Origin: Ophiocordyceps camponoti-saundersi (nom. inval.)
Lineage: Eukaryota > Ascomycota > Sordariomycetes > Hypocreales > Ophiocordycipitaceae
Assembly: GCA_003339415.1 (NCBI GenBank)
Contig: PDHQ01000053.1
Coordinates: 124,001-188,000, forward strand
DNA: 64,000 nucleotides
Direction of reading: 5' to 3'
This document shows positions 35,729 to 47,203 of this stretch, piece after piece. Each line of letters starts with the position of its first letter. Position 1 is the stretch's first letter. The position numbers were made by a program, and so were the translations under genes. Under the pieces are notes generated by a model that had not been told where the DNA came from, searched no databases, and saw only the letters and a list, made by a program, of their open reading frames with translations.

Positions 35729-36831
35729 CGCCATGCTATGACTCGTGCACGGCCGAAGAAGGACCAAGAATAGACACGATGCTCCGCTCCTCGACGGTAT
35801 ACATATTTTGACAATCACTATCCTGAGTCGTGCACGAACCTTACGATAACCACCCATATATGGCCGTTGGAGCTAAGGGGAACCATTCATTTATCATGAT
35901 GCACACCTAGACTCGTTTAGGTGGTGAAGAAGACACTTACCCCAGAGCAGCTCATATTGCCATTGTGGCTCAATGACTTAACGTCACCTGCATAGAGAGG
36001 CACGAAATAAGGCGAAGAAATAATACTCATGGTTAGGTACGCCAGTATGTCCGTACTTACGTATAGTACGTACATATAGGGCGTTTGGAAACTCAAACGT
36101 TCCGCTCAGATGAAAGAGATAATCAGATCCGTCTGAGCGACTTTCCGAGTTGCTATTCCTGCTCTCAAGTTTCTAACGAGACGAAAGAGAAACTCGAGTT
36201 TCCCGTCTGACAATTCGTCTGCAAAAATAGAGAAGGCGCCGGCCTCGACATACATATGTTATGTTACAGCGTCTGGTCGTCCCCCTGCCGCAGCAGCCAC
36301 ACGGCCGGAACTGACACATGGTAGGTCACGAATGACCCCTTTTGTGTCGAGGAGACGCCAATATTTCCCTTGAAGGGGTAGCCTTTACCTCTCTCGCGCT
36401 ACTTATGTGAGCCGACTTGATCGCAGTGCCGCAAACCCCTTGTGGCGTCTTTAAGGAGGTGCCATGTTTGAACACTCCACAACTGGGATCGCGTTTCGAG
36501 TTGGGATGACGATTGATCGATCTCTTAACATCTCCGACACAAATCTCCTATACAAGTTCAAGCCTGCGTCTCTCAATGTCCGTTTCTCACCAGTCGTTGC
36601 CTTATCAGATCTGTCGTTACTTGGCATCTTTGACATTTCAGTCTTTGCTGGTCGAAGGCGGTTCTATCTTTTCAACTTGGACGGAAGCAAGTCGAGCTGG
36701 TCTCCTTCCTCACACTTCCAGGCTGCTACCGTTCCACTGATTCCAGTCGTTCCGTCTACCACACCCTGTCGTTGATCTTCGGAAAGAAGACACCGTGCAG
36801 CCTCTCTTGGACGCGTCGTTCTCGATCTAGA
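35729..36831. other. intergenic upstream of the ZIP gene
   Basis: No gene is recognised. Open frames at 36451-36636 (minus) and 36464-36775 (plus) have no family features. The ZIP promoter should lie in the last few hundred bases. Confidence 0.45.
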
Positions 36832-38149
36832 ATGGCTGACCAGCCGAAGCCTCAGTGCGGAAGTGAAAAGCAAGATGAGGGATACGATTTAGGACTACAT
36901 GTCCTTGGACTTTGTGAGTTATGCCCGTTCCTCTATATGTAGCGTACGAAGAGACTGACGCATGCGTGAACCATAGTTCTGGTTCTGATTTTCTCCATCT
37001 TAGGTACATCTCCATGCGGCGGAGCAGACGTCATATGAGCTCTTCTTCCCCCTTGATAAAGACTGACCTTGACCTCTTCAGGATGCGGCTTCCCGGTTGT
37101 CGCCAAGAAGATCAGATGGATGAAGATCCCGCCCAAGATTTTCTTTGCCTGCAAACACTTTGGAACAGGCGTACTTATTGCCACGGCCTTTGTGCACGTA
37201 AGTCTCATCATCCAGAGCGCCTGAAGCAATTGCTCACCAGTTCCGAACCAAAAGTTGCTGCCGACTGCATTCGAGAGCCTCGGAGATCCATGCCTCCCCG
37301 ATCTGTTCACCAAAAAGTATCCGCCACTTCCAGGCGTCATCATGATGGCGTCCATGTTCTGTCTCTTTGTTATTGAGATGGTGCTTAACGCCAAAACGGG
37401 CGGGCATTCTCACGGAGGGCCTACGGGCATTGATATCACCGTTAACGATAAAGCCTCGGAGATTACGTCCTCGACCGCTCCGGCCCCGAATTCCCCTCCC
37501 TCAGAAACTATGTTTGTCAACGAGGACGGCAAGGAAATGACCGAGGCTGAGTTTAAGAAGATGTCGACCAATATCTCACTGCTCGAGGGTGGTATTCTTT
37601 TTCATTCGATATTCGTCGGAATGACCGTTTCCATCACAGTCGATGGCTTCGTTGTCCTTCTGATTGCCATTCTGTTCCATCAGATGTTTGAGGGTCTCGG
37701 CCTGGGATCCCGTATCGCAGCTGTGCCGTATCCCAAGAAGAGCATCCGGCCGTGGCTTCTGGTCGTTGCCTTCGGTACGACGGCGCCTATCGGCCAGGCC
37801 ATCGGTCTACTTTCTCGAAACTCCTATGATGAGAAGAGCGCTCTCGGGCTCATCATTGTGGGCGTTTTCAATGCCATGTAATGACTCCTGCCCTCGCACT
37901 TATCCAAGTTGCATTCTAACGACCAATAGTTCATCTGGTCTTCTCCTCTATGCCGCCCTCGTCGATCTCTTGGCCGAAGACTTCCTGTCAGATGAGGCGA
38001 ATCATCTGATGAATGGCAAGAAAAAGGCAATAGCCTTTTGCTGGGTCCTGCTTGGAGGTGAGCAGGCCCAAATGTCTGCTTTGTGCCTCATTTTGCTAAT
38101 CACAGACACTATAGCTGCCGGCATGTCTGTCGTCGGAATCTTTGCCTAA
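36832..38149 (+). CDS. ZIP-family zinc/iron transporter
   Basis: Six exons, 36832-36913, 36977-37003, 37082-37197, 37255-37877, 37930-38057 and 38115-38149, giving 336 aa. Exon 2 is only 27 nt. Eight helices are expected: FLVLIFSILGCGFPVVAKKI, KHFGTGVLIATAFVHLLPTA, GVIMMASMFCLFVIEMVLN, then a cytosolic loop with GGHSHGG (metal-binding His), HSIFVGMTVSI (helix 4), ILFHQMFEGLGLGSRI (helix 5, with the H-x3-EG metal site) and three C-terminal helices ending AAGMSVVGIFA. It imports Zn2+ (or Fe2+) into the cytosol, probably at the plasma membrane. The fourth exon uses an AAAG acceptor. Zinc-responsive promoter elements were not sought exhaustively and none is claimed. Confidence 0.92.
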
Positions 38150-38772
38150 GTGGTGGACAGGTCCGGAATTGGCTACATGTACATACGCATCTCTATAAGG
38201 AATTGTGTAGTAGCCGGACATGACCTTGGGATGCTACAGTAAGGTATACTACATGCATATCTATCTAGTTGGTAGGTAGTAGGCATGTCAGGAGCGGCCT
38301 ATTTACTTCGTCTGTAAACCTATTGTCTGTTTCTGAATAAGATTTTTATTGATGGTAAACGCAACTACGAAGTATGTAAGGCTGACAGGCGATCTTACGT
38401 ATCGTGTATCCAGATAGTAGACGAAGACTGAAAGCTTGCAGCTAAATATCTCCGACTCCTTTACGGGCTTGATCATCTTCCACCGTCACTCTACGTTCAC
38501 TCCGTAGGTATTCAGGGAGGTGAGAATTCACCCTTTCCTGATACAGCTCAAGGTTGTCGACAGTACCGAACGGCTAGCCTCAGCCGACGGGTGGAATTTT
38601 TGCCCGTTTCACACCCGGTTCCCCGCCGGTCTCTCCCGATCCTAGCCACGCAGTTATGTATGCATGTACGGACTACGGATACTTTACCTCCGTATTGTTC
38701 TCGTCATCCCCGTTCCATTTGTTGAACGCCCGACGTCGCTCCCCGAGAGCATCACGACGAAGCGCCTTAGCC
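38150..38772. other. intergenic
   Basis: This contains the ZIP 3' region and the promoter/leader of the gamma-glutamyltransferase-like gene. Nothing distinctive is seen. Confidence 0.45.
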
Positions 38773-40785
38773 ATGCCGCTCCCCAGCTCTTCTCTTTACC
38801 CGAGCGAAGCTTCGCGGGACTTGTACAGATTTGCATCTCGACGAAGCGTCGTCCACAGCACCAGTGGCATTGTCGCTTGCTCTCAGCCGCTCGCTGCCAA
38901 ATGCGGGCTCGAAGTGCTGCGTGCTGGCGGAAACGCGGCTGTAGGTCTCTCTCCTTTTGTTTTTTTTTTGCTCTCACGCCGCAAAGTTGTTGATTGAGTT
39001 GTTTGTCATAGGACGCAGCGGTCGCGGTCGGTTAGTCTTTGCGTCTCAGGCGGTCGATGAACGAGACCTGACTGAAGATGGCGGGAAATGCAGCTGCCGG
39101 ACTCAACGTCACCGAGCCCGCATCCACGGGCATTGGTGGTGACATGTTCATCCTCTACTGGGATGCCGCGTTGGGCAAACTTTTTGCCATCAACGGCTCC
39201 GGCCGCGCCGGTGCCAATAGCTCGCTCGAGGCCGTCCGTAGGGACCTCAAGATACCGGACGGCGTCGGCGGCGAGATATCCGCCGATAGCGTCCACGCCG
39301 TTACCGTTCCTGGGGCCGCTGCCGGCTGGATTGACACGATAGAACGCCTCGGCAGCGGCAACCTCGGCCTGGCCTCGATTCTGGGGCCGGCCATCGAGCT
39401 TGCTGAGAAAGGCTTCCCCGTCACTGAGGCGGAGGGCATGTATGTACGTATGTGCCTGCTTATAGAACTCGCGCAGCGGTGGCAAATTGCTCTGACAAGC
39501 GGCGCAGTGGGCTTCCGCCGAGTCACGAATACGCCGGGCGTCGCCCAATTATGCCGAGTTGCTCAAGGATGATCCCAATGCCGAGGGCGGTGTCCGGGCT
39601 CCGCGGCCCGGCGAGGTGATGAGGAATCCCACACTTGCCCGGACATTTCGGGCTTTGGTCGCCGAAGGTAAGAAAGGCTTTTACATGGGACGCGTGGCCG
39701 AGGAAATTGTCAAGGTTTTGAGTGACAAGGGCGGCCGCCTGTCCCTCGACGACCTCCGTCACCATCTCGACACTGGCAGCGAATCGGTCGAGCCCGTCTC
39801 GCTCCAATTCCGCGGTCAGGAGCTCGGCGCCGAGAATGGCATCGAAATCTGGGAGCATCCGCCCAACGGTCAGGGTGTCGTCGCCCTCATGACCCTTGGC
39901 ATCATCCAGCAGCTGGAGCGGCAGGGCAAGATTCCGATCTTTGGGCCCGACGACTTTAATACGACTCCCTACCTCCACGCTATTATCGAGGCACTGCGCC
40001 TTGCCTTCAGCGACGGACGATGGTTTGTGACTGACCCTGACTTTATGAAGCTGTCCGTCAACGATCTCGTCTCGGATAAATATCTGGACCGGCGGGCCAG
40101 ACTCTTTGACCCGTCCCGCGCGGCTCCACGGTACTGCCACGGAGATCCCCCATCATGGACATCGCCGGCACTGCAGAGTTGCGACACCGTCTACTTTGCC
40201 GTGACGGACGCGCACGGAAATGCCGCGTCCTTCATCAATTCCAACTACGACGGCTTCGGCACTGCTATTATCCCCCAGGGTTGCGGCTTCACACTCCACA
40301 ACCGCGGCTCCAACTTCTCCCTTGACGCTCGACATCCAAACGTGCTCGAGGCTCGCAAACGGCCTTATCATACCATTATCCCGGCCGCCGTAACTAATCT
40401 AGCCGACGGTTCGCTTCATTCGGTATTTGGCGTCATGGGTGGCTTCATGCAGCCTCAGGGCCACGTGCAGGTGCTTCTGGGACAAATCGTCGGCCGCTTG
40501 AATCCTCAACAGGCGCTGGACGCTCCGAGAGTGCGCATCAGTCTTGCCACGACCTCCAGTCAGGGAGAGCCGGAGTGGGATGTCAGCGTCGAGAGTAGTA
40601 TGCCGGCCGCCACCGTTGAAGGCCTACGGCAACTTGGACACCGGGTGACTGTGGTTAGTGGTTCTGAAAGGGAGATGTTTGGGCGTGGGCAGATTATCAG
40701 ATATACTGTCGACACGGTCGACGGCACGCCCGTCTGGTCGGCGGGAAGCGACATGAGGGCAGACGGTGCTGCATACCCTTTATAA
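38773..40785 (+). CDS. gamma-glutamyltranspeptidase-like Ntn hydrolase
   Basis: Four exons, 38773-38940, 39012-39030 (19 nt), 39094-39443 and 39508-40785, giving 604 aa. Motifs of the family are GIVACSQPLAAKCGLEVLRA, GGNAADAAVAVAAGLNVTEP, STGIGGDMFILYWDA and, at the maturation site, LQSCDTVYFAVTDAHGNAAS. The Thr after SCD (about residue 406) is the expected autoprocessing nucleophile of the small subunit. GFTLHNRGSNFSLD and MGGFMQPQGHVQVLL follow. The sequence is closer to the bacterial YwrD-like branch than to classical membrane-anchored GGT, as no signal anchor is visible. Activity on glutathione conjugates is possible but not certain. The third intron boundary (GTACGT to CGCAG) was chosen because it alone keeps frame into WASAESRIRRASPN. 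Confidence 0.9.
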
Positions 40786-40981
40786 TTTTCTTTCTACTTC
40801 GTACCTAAGAAGGTTGAGCCGAGGTTTTCGGTGGAGTGGCAGAACTGGTCAGCTCGAAAGCCTCACAGACTGACTTGTGCTTAATTAAGGCATGGGCTCT
40901 TGCCGACACCGACTTGGTGGCTCTCCATCTAGGACTGCCACCACGCAAAACTTATATTCCGTCCGATTCAGAGAACCCTGG

Positions 40982-41467
40982 TCACTGAGACTCATATCCA
41001 GAAGCCAGTAGCCCTTTATCCGCAAACATTTTGCCAAGCTCGCCAGTCTCATACATTTTTAGGACAATATCGGCTCCGCCGATGAACTCCTTTTCCACGT
41101 AGAGCTGGGGGATTGTAGGCCAGTCCGAGTACTCCTTAATAGCCTCGCGCAACGTTTGGTCTTCGAGTACATTGAAGGCACTGAACTTTTGCGGGTCCAT
41201 GCCTTGCATGCCGAGGATCCGGATGACGGCCTGAGAGAATCCGCATTGGGGCATCTCGGGTATGCCCTTCATGAATAGCACAACAGGAGCCGTTGCAACA
41301 GCCTTATCGATCATAGAACGCGTCTCGTCTGACATTAAGCGAGCGAGGAGGAGAGTCTGCGGTAGAATCGGAGATGGAAGTCTGCCGACGGCCCGAAGTC
41401 TTGGTCGTACGAAGGCCGGCCGCACAGCTTGTCGCAACAAGCTCTGAGCTTGAATCAGCAAGATCAT
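40982..41467 (-). CDS. GRX5: mitochondrial monothiol glutaredoxin
   Basis: Single exon, 161 aa. The first ~45 residues are Arg-rich without acidic residues (LLRQAVRPAFVRPRLRAVGR), a typical mitochondrial presequence. The glutaredoxin domain follows with VVLFMKGIPEMPQCGFSQAV (CGFS active site), SDWPTIPQLYV (cis-Pro, TIPQ) and FIGGADIVLKMYETGEL. CGFS glutaredoxins bind a [2Fe-2S] cluster with glutathione and pass it on in mitochondrial iron-sulphur assembly. The length and motifs match yeast Grx5. It is convergent with the GGT-like gene (196 bp apart) and diverges from the PPC decarboxylase gene. Confidence 0.95.
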   Translation of the reverse strand: MILLIQAQSLLRQAVRPAFVRPRLRAVGRLPSPILPQTLLLARLMSDETRSMIDKAVATAPVVLFMKGIPEMPQCGFSQAVIRILGMQGMDPQKFSAFNVLEDQTLREAIKEYSDWPTIPQLYVEKEFIGGADIVLKMYETGELGKMFADKGLLASGYESQ

Positions 41468-41920
41468 CTCGATCAGGATTCAGTCAACGCACTGAGGCCA
41501 CGATGCGGGAAGCCATGGTCGTGAAAAAGGCAGCCAACGAAGGCAGCCACGAAGGATGGTAGGTGAGTGTGGGCTGTATCTATGAACAAACGCAGTGAGC
41601 GTCAGATGCCGTACAACAGCTCACAGGAGATAAAGCAGTTCTGCTGTGAGCTTATGAAAGTTATGGGCCATGTCATGGTGTCGTAATCCGGCCAATCAGG
41701 TACTGGGACTTAGAAAGGCACGTCGTCATTTATTGTTACTAATCAACTAATGGCCACTCAACTATCAGTACTAACGTAGGTTAGTACATACTGTTACAGT
41801 CTAACAGACGACATCATCATCATCATGCCAAGCTACAGCAATAGCGAACCGTCTTCTCAAAACACTATCAAAGGTAGCGGGTGCAAACATACACAGAGAG
41901 CCCTTCGTGTGTGACGCAAG
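41468..41920. promoter_or_regulatory. divergent promoter, GRX5 and PPC decarboxylase
   Basis: 453 bp shared by two housekeeping genes. A CATCATCATCATCATG repeat lies at about 41811-41826. No specific site is assigned. Confidence 0.5.
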
Positions 41921-42658
41921 ATGCTTCCGGCCATGGTTACGAATGCCGAGCCGCACATTGACGGTCCTCAGGCGTCTGCTGCCGCCAACGTGGCTCTGGC
42001 CCACGGCGACGGCAAGAGGCATCTTCTTTTGGCCATGTCAGGCTCAGTGGCGGCCATAAAGATTGTGCCCATAATAAATGGGCTGGCGCATCATAGCAAC
42101 TTGTCCATCCGGTTGATCTTCACAGAGGCGGCGGCGCATTTCCTCGGCGGCCAGTCGCCGGAGCAGCCGACGCTGGCCGAGGTGCGACGACTGCCCAACG
42201 TCGATGCCATCTACGCGGACTCGGCCGAGTGGACGAGACCCTGGGTTAGAGGATTGCCCATTCTTCACATAGAGCTGCGGAGGTGGGCCGACGTACTCGT
42301 CGTTAGCCCGCTGAGCGCCAATACCATGGCCAAGATGGTGGCGGGTATGTGCGACAACTTGCTACTGTCTGTCATCCGAGCATGGGATTCGGACGGTTCC
42401 ATTGATGGCGTTCGCAAAAAGATTGTCGTCGCTTGCGCCATGAACACGGCCATGTGGCGGCATCCTGTCACTGCCTCTCACCTCCGTACGCTCGAGGAGG
42501 ATTGGGGTGGAGAGAACGGCTGGGTGGAAGTGCTGCGGCCCGTGTCAAAGATGCTGGCCTGCAATGACGTCGGAGACGGTGCCATGGTCAGCTGGGAGAC
42601 GATTGTGGCCGTGGCCGAGGCGAGGCTGGGCCTTCCCACCGGCGGCGTCGGTTGCTGA
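41921..42658 (+). CDS. phosphopantothenoylcysteine decarboxylase (Hal3-like flavoprotein)
   Basis: Single exon, 245 aa (start at 41921; the Met at codon 5 is an alternative). It decarboxylates 4'-phosphopantothenoylcysteine to 4'-phosphopantetheine in CoA synthesis using FMN. Family motifs are LLLAMSGSVAAIKI (FMN phosphate loop), HIELRRWADVLVVSPLSANT (catalytic His), MVAGMCDNLLLSV, the substrate clamp CAMNTAMW (family PXMNXXMW) and LACNDVGDGAM (family LACGDxGxGAM). The clamp Pro is Cys and the Gly of CGD is Asn, while the essential His, Asn-Met and Cys remain. Whether these two changes alter activity is unknown. It could alternatively be a phosphatase-regulating Hal3/Vhs3-type subunit, but it lacks the long acidic tail of those. 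Confidence 0.9.
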   Translation: MLPAMVTNAEPHIDGPQASAAANVALAHGDGKRHLLLAMSGSVAAIKIVPIINGLAHHSNLSIRLIFTEAAAHFLGGQSPEQPTLAEVRRLPNVDAIYADSAEWTRPWVRGLPILHIELRRWADVLVVSPLSANTMAKMVAGMCDNLLLSVIRAWDSDGSIDGVRKKIVVACAMNTAMWRHPVTASHLRTLEEDWGGENGWVEVLRPVSKMLACNDVGDGAMVSWETIVAVAEARLGLPTGGVGC

Positions 42659-43025
42659 GCCACCGGGATGCGTATTGAGCAGCAGAGAAGAAAGAGACGC
42701 AGCCTCTTGACGAAGATTCTTTACTCAAGCGTGGATTGTATGTGTCCCGTCAACCGCGTCTGTTTTGATTTGGTAATGACCCCTATAGGCGGCCTGCGCC
42801 TTCCACGTTCGCGATATCGATTGTTCCATACATTCGATCTCCCACATGAGCACATTTCTTCCTCATAATTGTTCTTCTTCCCGTTATGGCGCAGAAATCT
42901 TTATTTCTTCGGATCCTGTATTTTTTGTTCTCTCACAATTATTAGCCGACGACTTCTTTCTCACGCATTGCACCATCATCGACCGAAAACGGTGTCCGCC
43001 TCGAATCACCTCCTACTCGACCATC
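42659..43025. other. intergenic
   Basis: Pyrimidine-rich leader towards the next gene. Nothing else is seen. Confidence 0.4.
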
Positions 43026-43945
43026 ATGAGTCGCTCGAAGGTACCCACGTCCAAGAAGGGAACTTGCGGGGACGAAGCGTGCTCTTCTTCCACTCTGATC
43101 GACCCAGCTTGCTCATCGACGCTACGCGCTCGCCTCCGCAGCCAAGAACCAACGTCTCAGCCGTTCGCGACCTTGCAGAGCGACTCGGGAGCGGAGGTAT
43201 TTGGACGCTTCCGAGCTTGCTTTAGCCTCGAGCCTGTGTTCTCCTCTTTTCCGCAGGCAAAGGATACCAAGAATCCGTTGACGATCGAGGCCGGAGCCAT
43301 GGCTCAGCTCGGGGGTTTGTGCTAAGGGTCGAAGCTTCTCATCTGTCGTACCGGCTGACAAACTCTGCCCAGATACATTCGCCGAAGCAGGTTTGCGATT
43401 TTACACTGCCATCGCCGAAGACATCGTTCAAGCACGTCGTGACATGGACTCTGAAATCATGAAATTGACAGAGGAATCGACCGCTCTGCTGTCTCGAGCC
43501 GACGCACTCTACTCAAATATTACGTACCCGCTTTGTGTTACTCTCTGTCATATCGATAGTGGCCCAAGCGCGACTATCGCAGCGCATTTGTCGGCTCTAA
43601 TAGCCAAGTTGTCCGCGGCGCAGGGCGAACTCGAAGGCTTTCAAAGGGAGTGGAATTCTTGCGTGTCGGAAGAGCAACAGACCTGGACCGAGTTGAAGGC
43701 CCTAGAGACGATGACGTTGAGCCGCGTGCCGAACGTCGAAAATGACGCTGTGAAAGCTGCGGTCGAGAGATTTAAGAAGGAAGCAGAGGCCGTCATTGAA
43801 GCAAAAGAGGTAGAGCTGGAAGAGATAGACGCCGTACGTCACATTACCGCCGAAAAAGAAGCCGACTGACAAGCTGCGACAGGAGCTTAAAGAGTTGATG
43901 CAGGGAGAAACACTGAGAATGATGCAAAGCATGATGGCCAACTAG
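43026..43945 (+). CDS. hypothetical coiled-coil protein
   Basis: Probable four-exon gene, 43026-43196, 43257-43314, 43373-43833 and 43883-43945, about 250 aa. I do not recognise the family. The N-terminal third is Ser/Thr/Lys-rich and disordered-looking. From GDTFAEAGLRFYTAIAEDIV on, it is helical and strongly charged (QARRDMDSEIMKLTEESTAL, then FKKEAEAVIEAKEVELEEID), a likely coiled coil. It ends ELKELMQGETLRMMQSMMAN. The splice junctions are consensus and in phase. The segment around 43520-43580 (SNITYPLCVTLCHIDSGP) reads like an unspliced short intron (GTACCC to AG at about 43559 or 43568, both in frame), so the true protein may lack 12-15 residues there. An alternative first-exon frame is also open, so the N-terminus is uncertain. 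Confidence 0.55.
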
Positions 43946-44201
43946 CGAGCCAGGAGACGGGGTCATGAGGCCTGTGGATGCAACAGTCAACAAAATCGCA
44001 AGACTATCAACCACGAGCTTCGTATCTAGATGGCTAATATCAGACTTAAAAATTATTATAATGACATGCTGATTTTCCCCCGTCTAAGCCCTCGCGGCCC
44101 AGTAACGTCCACATCGACAGCAAGCCGGTGGACGAGAAGCAGAGAGTAACTTGAGTGAGCAGAAAATGCCTAGCCCAGACACTCGCGCGCTGAATTGGGG
44201 C

Positions 44202-45530
44202 TCATGTGGAGGGACAAGAAAGCAGGCGAGACAGCTCACCCTTTTCAGGAACCACCACACCCCATGGATGCTGTTCGCGTCCGTACATGATGTCACCGAT
44301 CCAACCCTTGAGCTTTGCAGTGATCTCGCCCGGGCCACTGTTCGGTCCGGTAGGTATGTCCATGTCAAGGCCGTGGTGATGGATCTGAGACACGGGGCAG
44401 ATGAAATACTGGAATGGGTCAATGCTGGTCGTTCAAGATTTTGGGGGAGGGTGGCCCCTTACCGCAGTGCCGGCCGCAAAAGCTTCGAGGATGCGGCCTT
44501 CGGCATGGGCGCGTACCAGCTCGGCGATCGTGTACTTGCGTTCGGTGACCTCGAGGTCGCCAGCCAGGCGATCACGAGCCAGGTCAAGACAGCTGCGGCG
44601 GGTGACGCCATCGAGGATAATCTTGTCGTCCAGGGGCGCCGTCAGCAGCTCAGTGCGTCCGTCTCCGGGACGGCGCCAGACGACGAAGAAGTTGCTGGCG
44701 CCGGCCTCGGTGCACTCAGACGAGGCGTCGACGTCGACATCGGAGGCGGAAGCCCCAGATGATGAGTACAGCCACAGCACCTGGTGGAAGCCCCGGCGGC
44801 GAGCGTCCTGAGTGGCGACGAGCGACGGACCGTAGTTGGCGCCAAGCTTGGCGAAGCCGAAGCCGCCGGCCCAGGCGCGGACCATGTCGCGAGGAGAGGT
44901 TAGTAGGCGCATGCCGCCGTCAGGACTGTCCATGCGCGGCATAAAGGTCAGTATGATGTACAGCAGGGCCTCGCGAGGTGCCTGAACGCCGAGCTGTGGC
45001 TGCGTGCCGATCAGAGTCGGACGAAGGTAGAGGTAGGGAGCAGTTCCGGGCCGTCCGGAGAGCCAACGGGGACCGTCAACGGTCAGTAGCGCGAGCATCA
45101 GACGCTGTAGTTCAGCGGGGTCAAAGCCGGGGAGGGCAACACGCTCGGCCGACAGGCGCATGCGATTGGCATTCCGGTCCGGACGGAAGAGGCGCAAACG
45201 ACCGTCATCGCCACGGTAAGCCTTGAGGCCCTCGAAGCACTCGGTCGCGTAGTGCAGACAAGAGGCCGTAGGCATCAACTGTAATGCGCCGTAGGGCTTG
45301 AGCTCCGGTGCGCTCCAGCCGGCTCCGGCACGCCACGCAGCCGTCACCATGTGGTCGGTGGCCATGGTCTCTGAGCCGGCATTGGCGGCTGCCTCGTCGG
45401 CCGGTACGGGCCGCGGCTTTTGGGTGAGAGAGTACGTCAGGAGTGAGGCATCAAGTGGTGATTCCGAGCCATGGCCGTTGGTGGCCGGCGGCGCCGTCGT
45501 CGGAGTGAGATCCACGGCCGAGGGTGACAT
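44202..45530 (-). CDS. branched-chain amino-acid aminotransferase
   Basis: Two exons, 45530-44463 and 44408-44202, about 424 aa. This PLP enzyme (fold type IV) interconverts Leu, Ile and Val with their 2-oxo acids. Motifs are LHYATECFEGLKAYRGDDGR, YLRPTLIGTQPQLGVQAP, GFGFAKLGANYGPSLVATQD (PLP-binding Lys), GASNFFVVWRRPGDG, LDGVTRRSCLDLARD and AFAAGTAYFICPVSQI. The N-terminus (MSPSAVDLTPTTAPPATNGH) has no mitochondrial presequence, suggesting the cytosolic form. The usual family C-terminus is reached at HPWGVVVPEK. The last nine residues after it may be read-through of a GTGAGC donor, so the exact stop (44202) is less certain than the rest. The upstream side faces a 1.7-kb gene-free stretch. 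Confidence 0.93.
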
Positions 45531-47203
45531 GATGCGTAATAAACCCTACGGTGTGGGAGGGTATATGTACGATCGATCGTATATAAATCTCTCTTTCTCT
45601 CTTGTTCGTCTTGCTTGTGCGGTCTTGTCACGCTTCCAGGCACTTGCTCTTCTCTGAAATACGCGTCCTCACTCTCGCTTCCTCCCGCACTTTCTTCTCA
45701 TTCGCGCCAATCCTCGTCGTCTTTCTTGTTCAGATGAGCCGATGCCTTTCTTTTCTCGTCGAGGACCACACAAGAGCCAACAAAATTCGAAACACAGTTC
45801 TGCCAAACGTTAACGGGATGAAGACTTGGAGGAGAAGGACAAAGGCGGGAAAGACTACTTGGTTAAGACGACGGGGGCGCGCCAGTCAAATAGGTAGCAA
45901 CTAACGTCCGTACCTGTCTCTAGGTCGAAGAGGGAGAGGGAGGACGTCAGGGGGTGGGGGTAATAGACCGGGGATACCTACCTACCTAGTCCGTCGGCTG
46001 TTCAAGGGAATCGGGAAATAATGGAAGGACGGAAGCCCCTATCGTCAGGTCCTCCGTCTTAATCAGTGAGGCCAAGACAGTGGCGGCATCATAGACAAGC
46101 GCAGGCATTGCATGCTAGTAGGTGTAGTCACGTAGTGCTAGGTGGTAGGTAGTGGCCACCATGGGCACTGAGACCCACATACGTAACATTCGTCAACCAA
46201 CAAAGGCCCTTTCCCTGATCAAGCACGATTGAAACCGCGCTGGTCCCCTGACGAGCGAGGGCTCCAGGAATCGAGCAGAAGCAACCTCCCTTACCCCCTT
46301 CTTTCCTTCCTCCGCTCCGACGAGGAGGATTCGGCCTTGGCAGCCCGAAAGGGAGGGGAGGGGGAGGGGGGGAAGGCCACGTGCCGCTCGTAGCGGGGTA
46401 GGCAGTACGCGGCGATACAACCTCGTGTCGTCGCAAGTGTCACAATCAAGGCTGTAGAGTCCGAGTATTCGATACCGAATCTTGCCTTTCCTGCATGTGT
46501 GAGCGGCTCGTTTCCGTTAGTCCGGCCCGCGGCGCCGCCGCCGTGGATAGCCTGTCAACTTCGACCCGCGAAAATTCGGACGATCCTCCTCAACTGTTCT
46601 TCGCGACACAGGCCATGATCTCTTCAGGTAGTGTCTACTGATCTATTTATGGCCTGAATTATCCGTACATACAAACTTCGTATCACTAGGAATCCTTACT
46701 ACAGGGAGGTTTGTCGAGTACGAAAATCAGTCCGCACTTGTAGCTGGAACCCCCTGCTCTCGAGGTCCACAAGTCGACCCCGCGACTCCAGGGGTGATGC
46801 CAGTGCGCGCGGAATTGCCCACTAACCGAGCGCCGTCGATAGCCGCGCCGGCAAAATCACTGCGGCTGAGCGTTATTGACAATACTGCGGCTTGTCCAAC
46901 GAGTTAGAAGCGAGTGATAAGCTCGTCATGTCCAACAGCTGGCCAAAACACTCAGGATACAGCCGCTGAACTGAATTATAAACTCTGCGTGTCAAACACC
47001 TTGGTCGAGAGACATATACATAGGTTACACAACTTGCAACCGAGTGATAAGCTCGTCTTGTCCAATACCCGACCGAGACACGCAATCGACCAGCGTCAAA
47101 AACGCTGCAGCTGCTGACAACATGGCTTGTCTTCTCTCTTCCCTCAATTCCCCCGGCACCTTGACCTTGACCGCAATCTCACTTTTCGCCCGCTCTGTTC
47201 GTC
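45531..47203. other. 1.7 kb gene-free stretch
   Basis: BCAT promoter on the left and ECT1 3' side on the right. It contains short microsatellite-like tracts and a diverged repeat near 46911-47065 (listed). Open frames up to 102 codons are unrecognised. Confidence 0.45.
46911..47065. repeat. direct repeat, two 25-bp copies 130 bp apart
   Basis: CGAGTGATAAGCTCGTC plus NTGTCCAA occurs at 46911-46935 and 47041-47065 with one difference. The following ~35 bp are more weakly alike, suggesting a diverged 130-bp tandem duplication. Confidence 0.7.

Noticed and set aside
39523..40140. 205-codon minus-strand open frame
   Set aside because: It is antisense to the large GGT-like exon. No domain is seen.
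44151..45226. Several plus-strand open frames of 80-200 codons
   Set aside because: They are antisense to the branched-chain aminotransferase, whose motifs are unambiguous.
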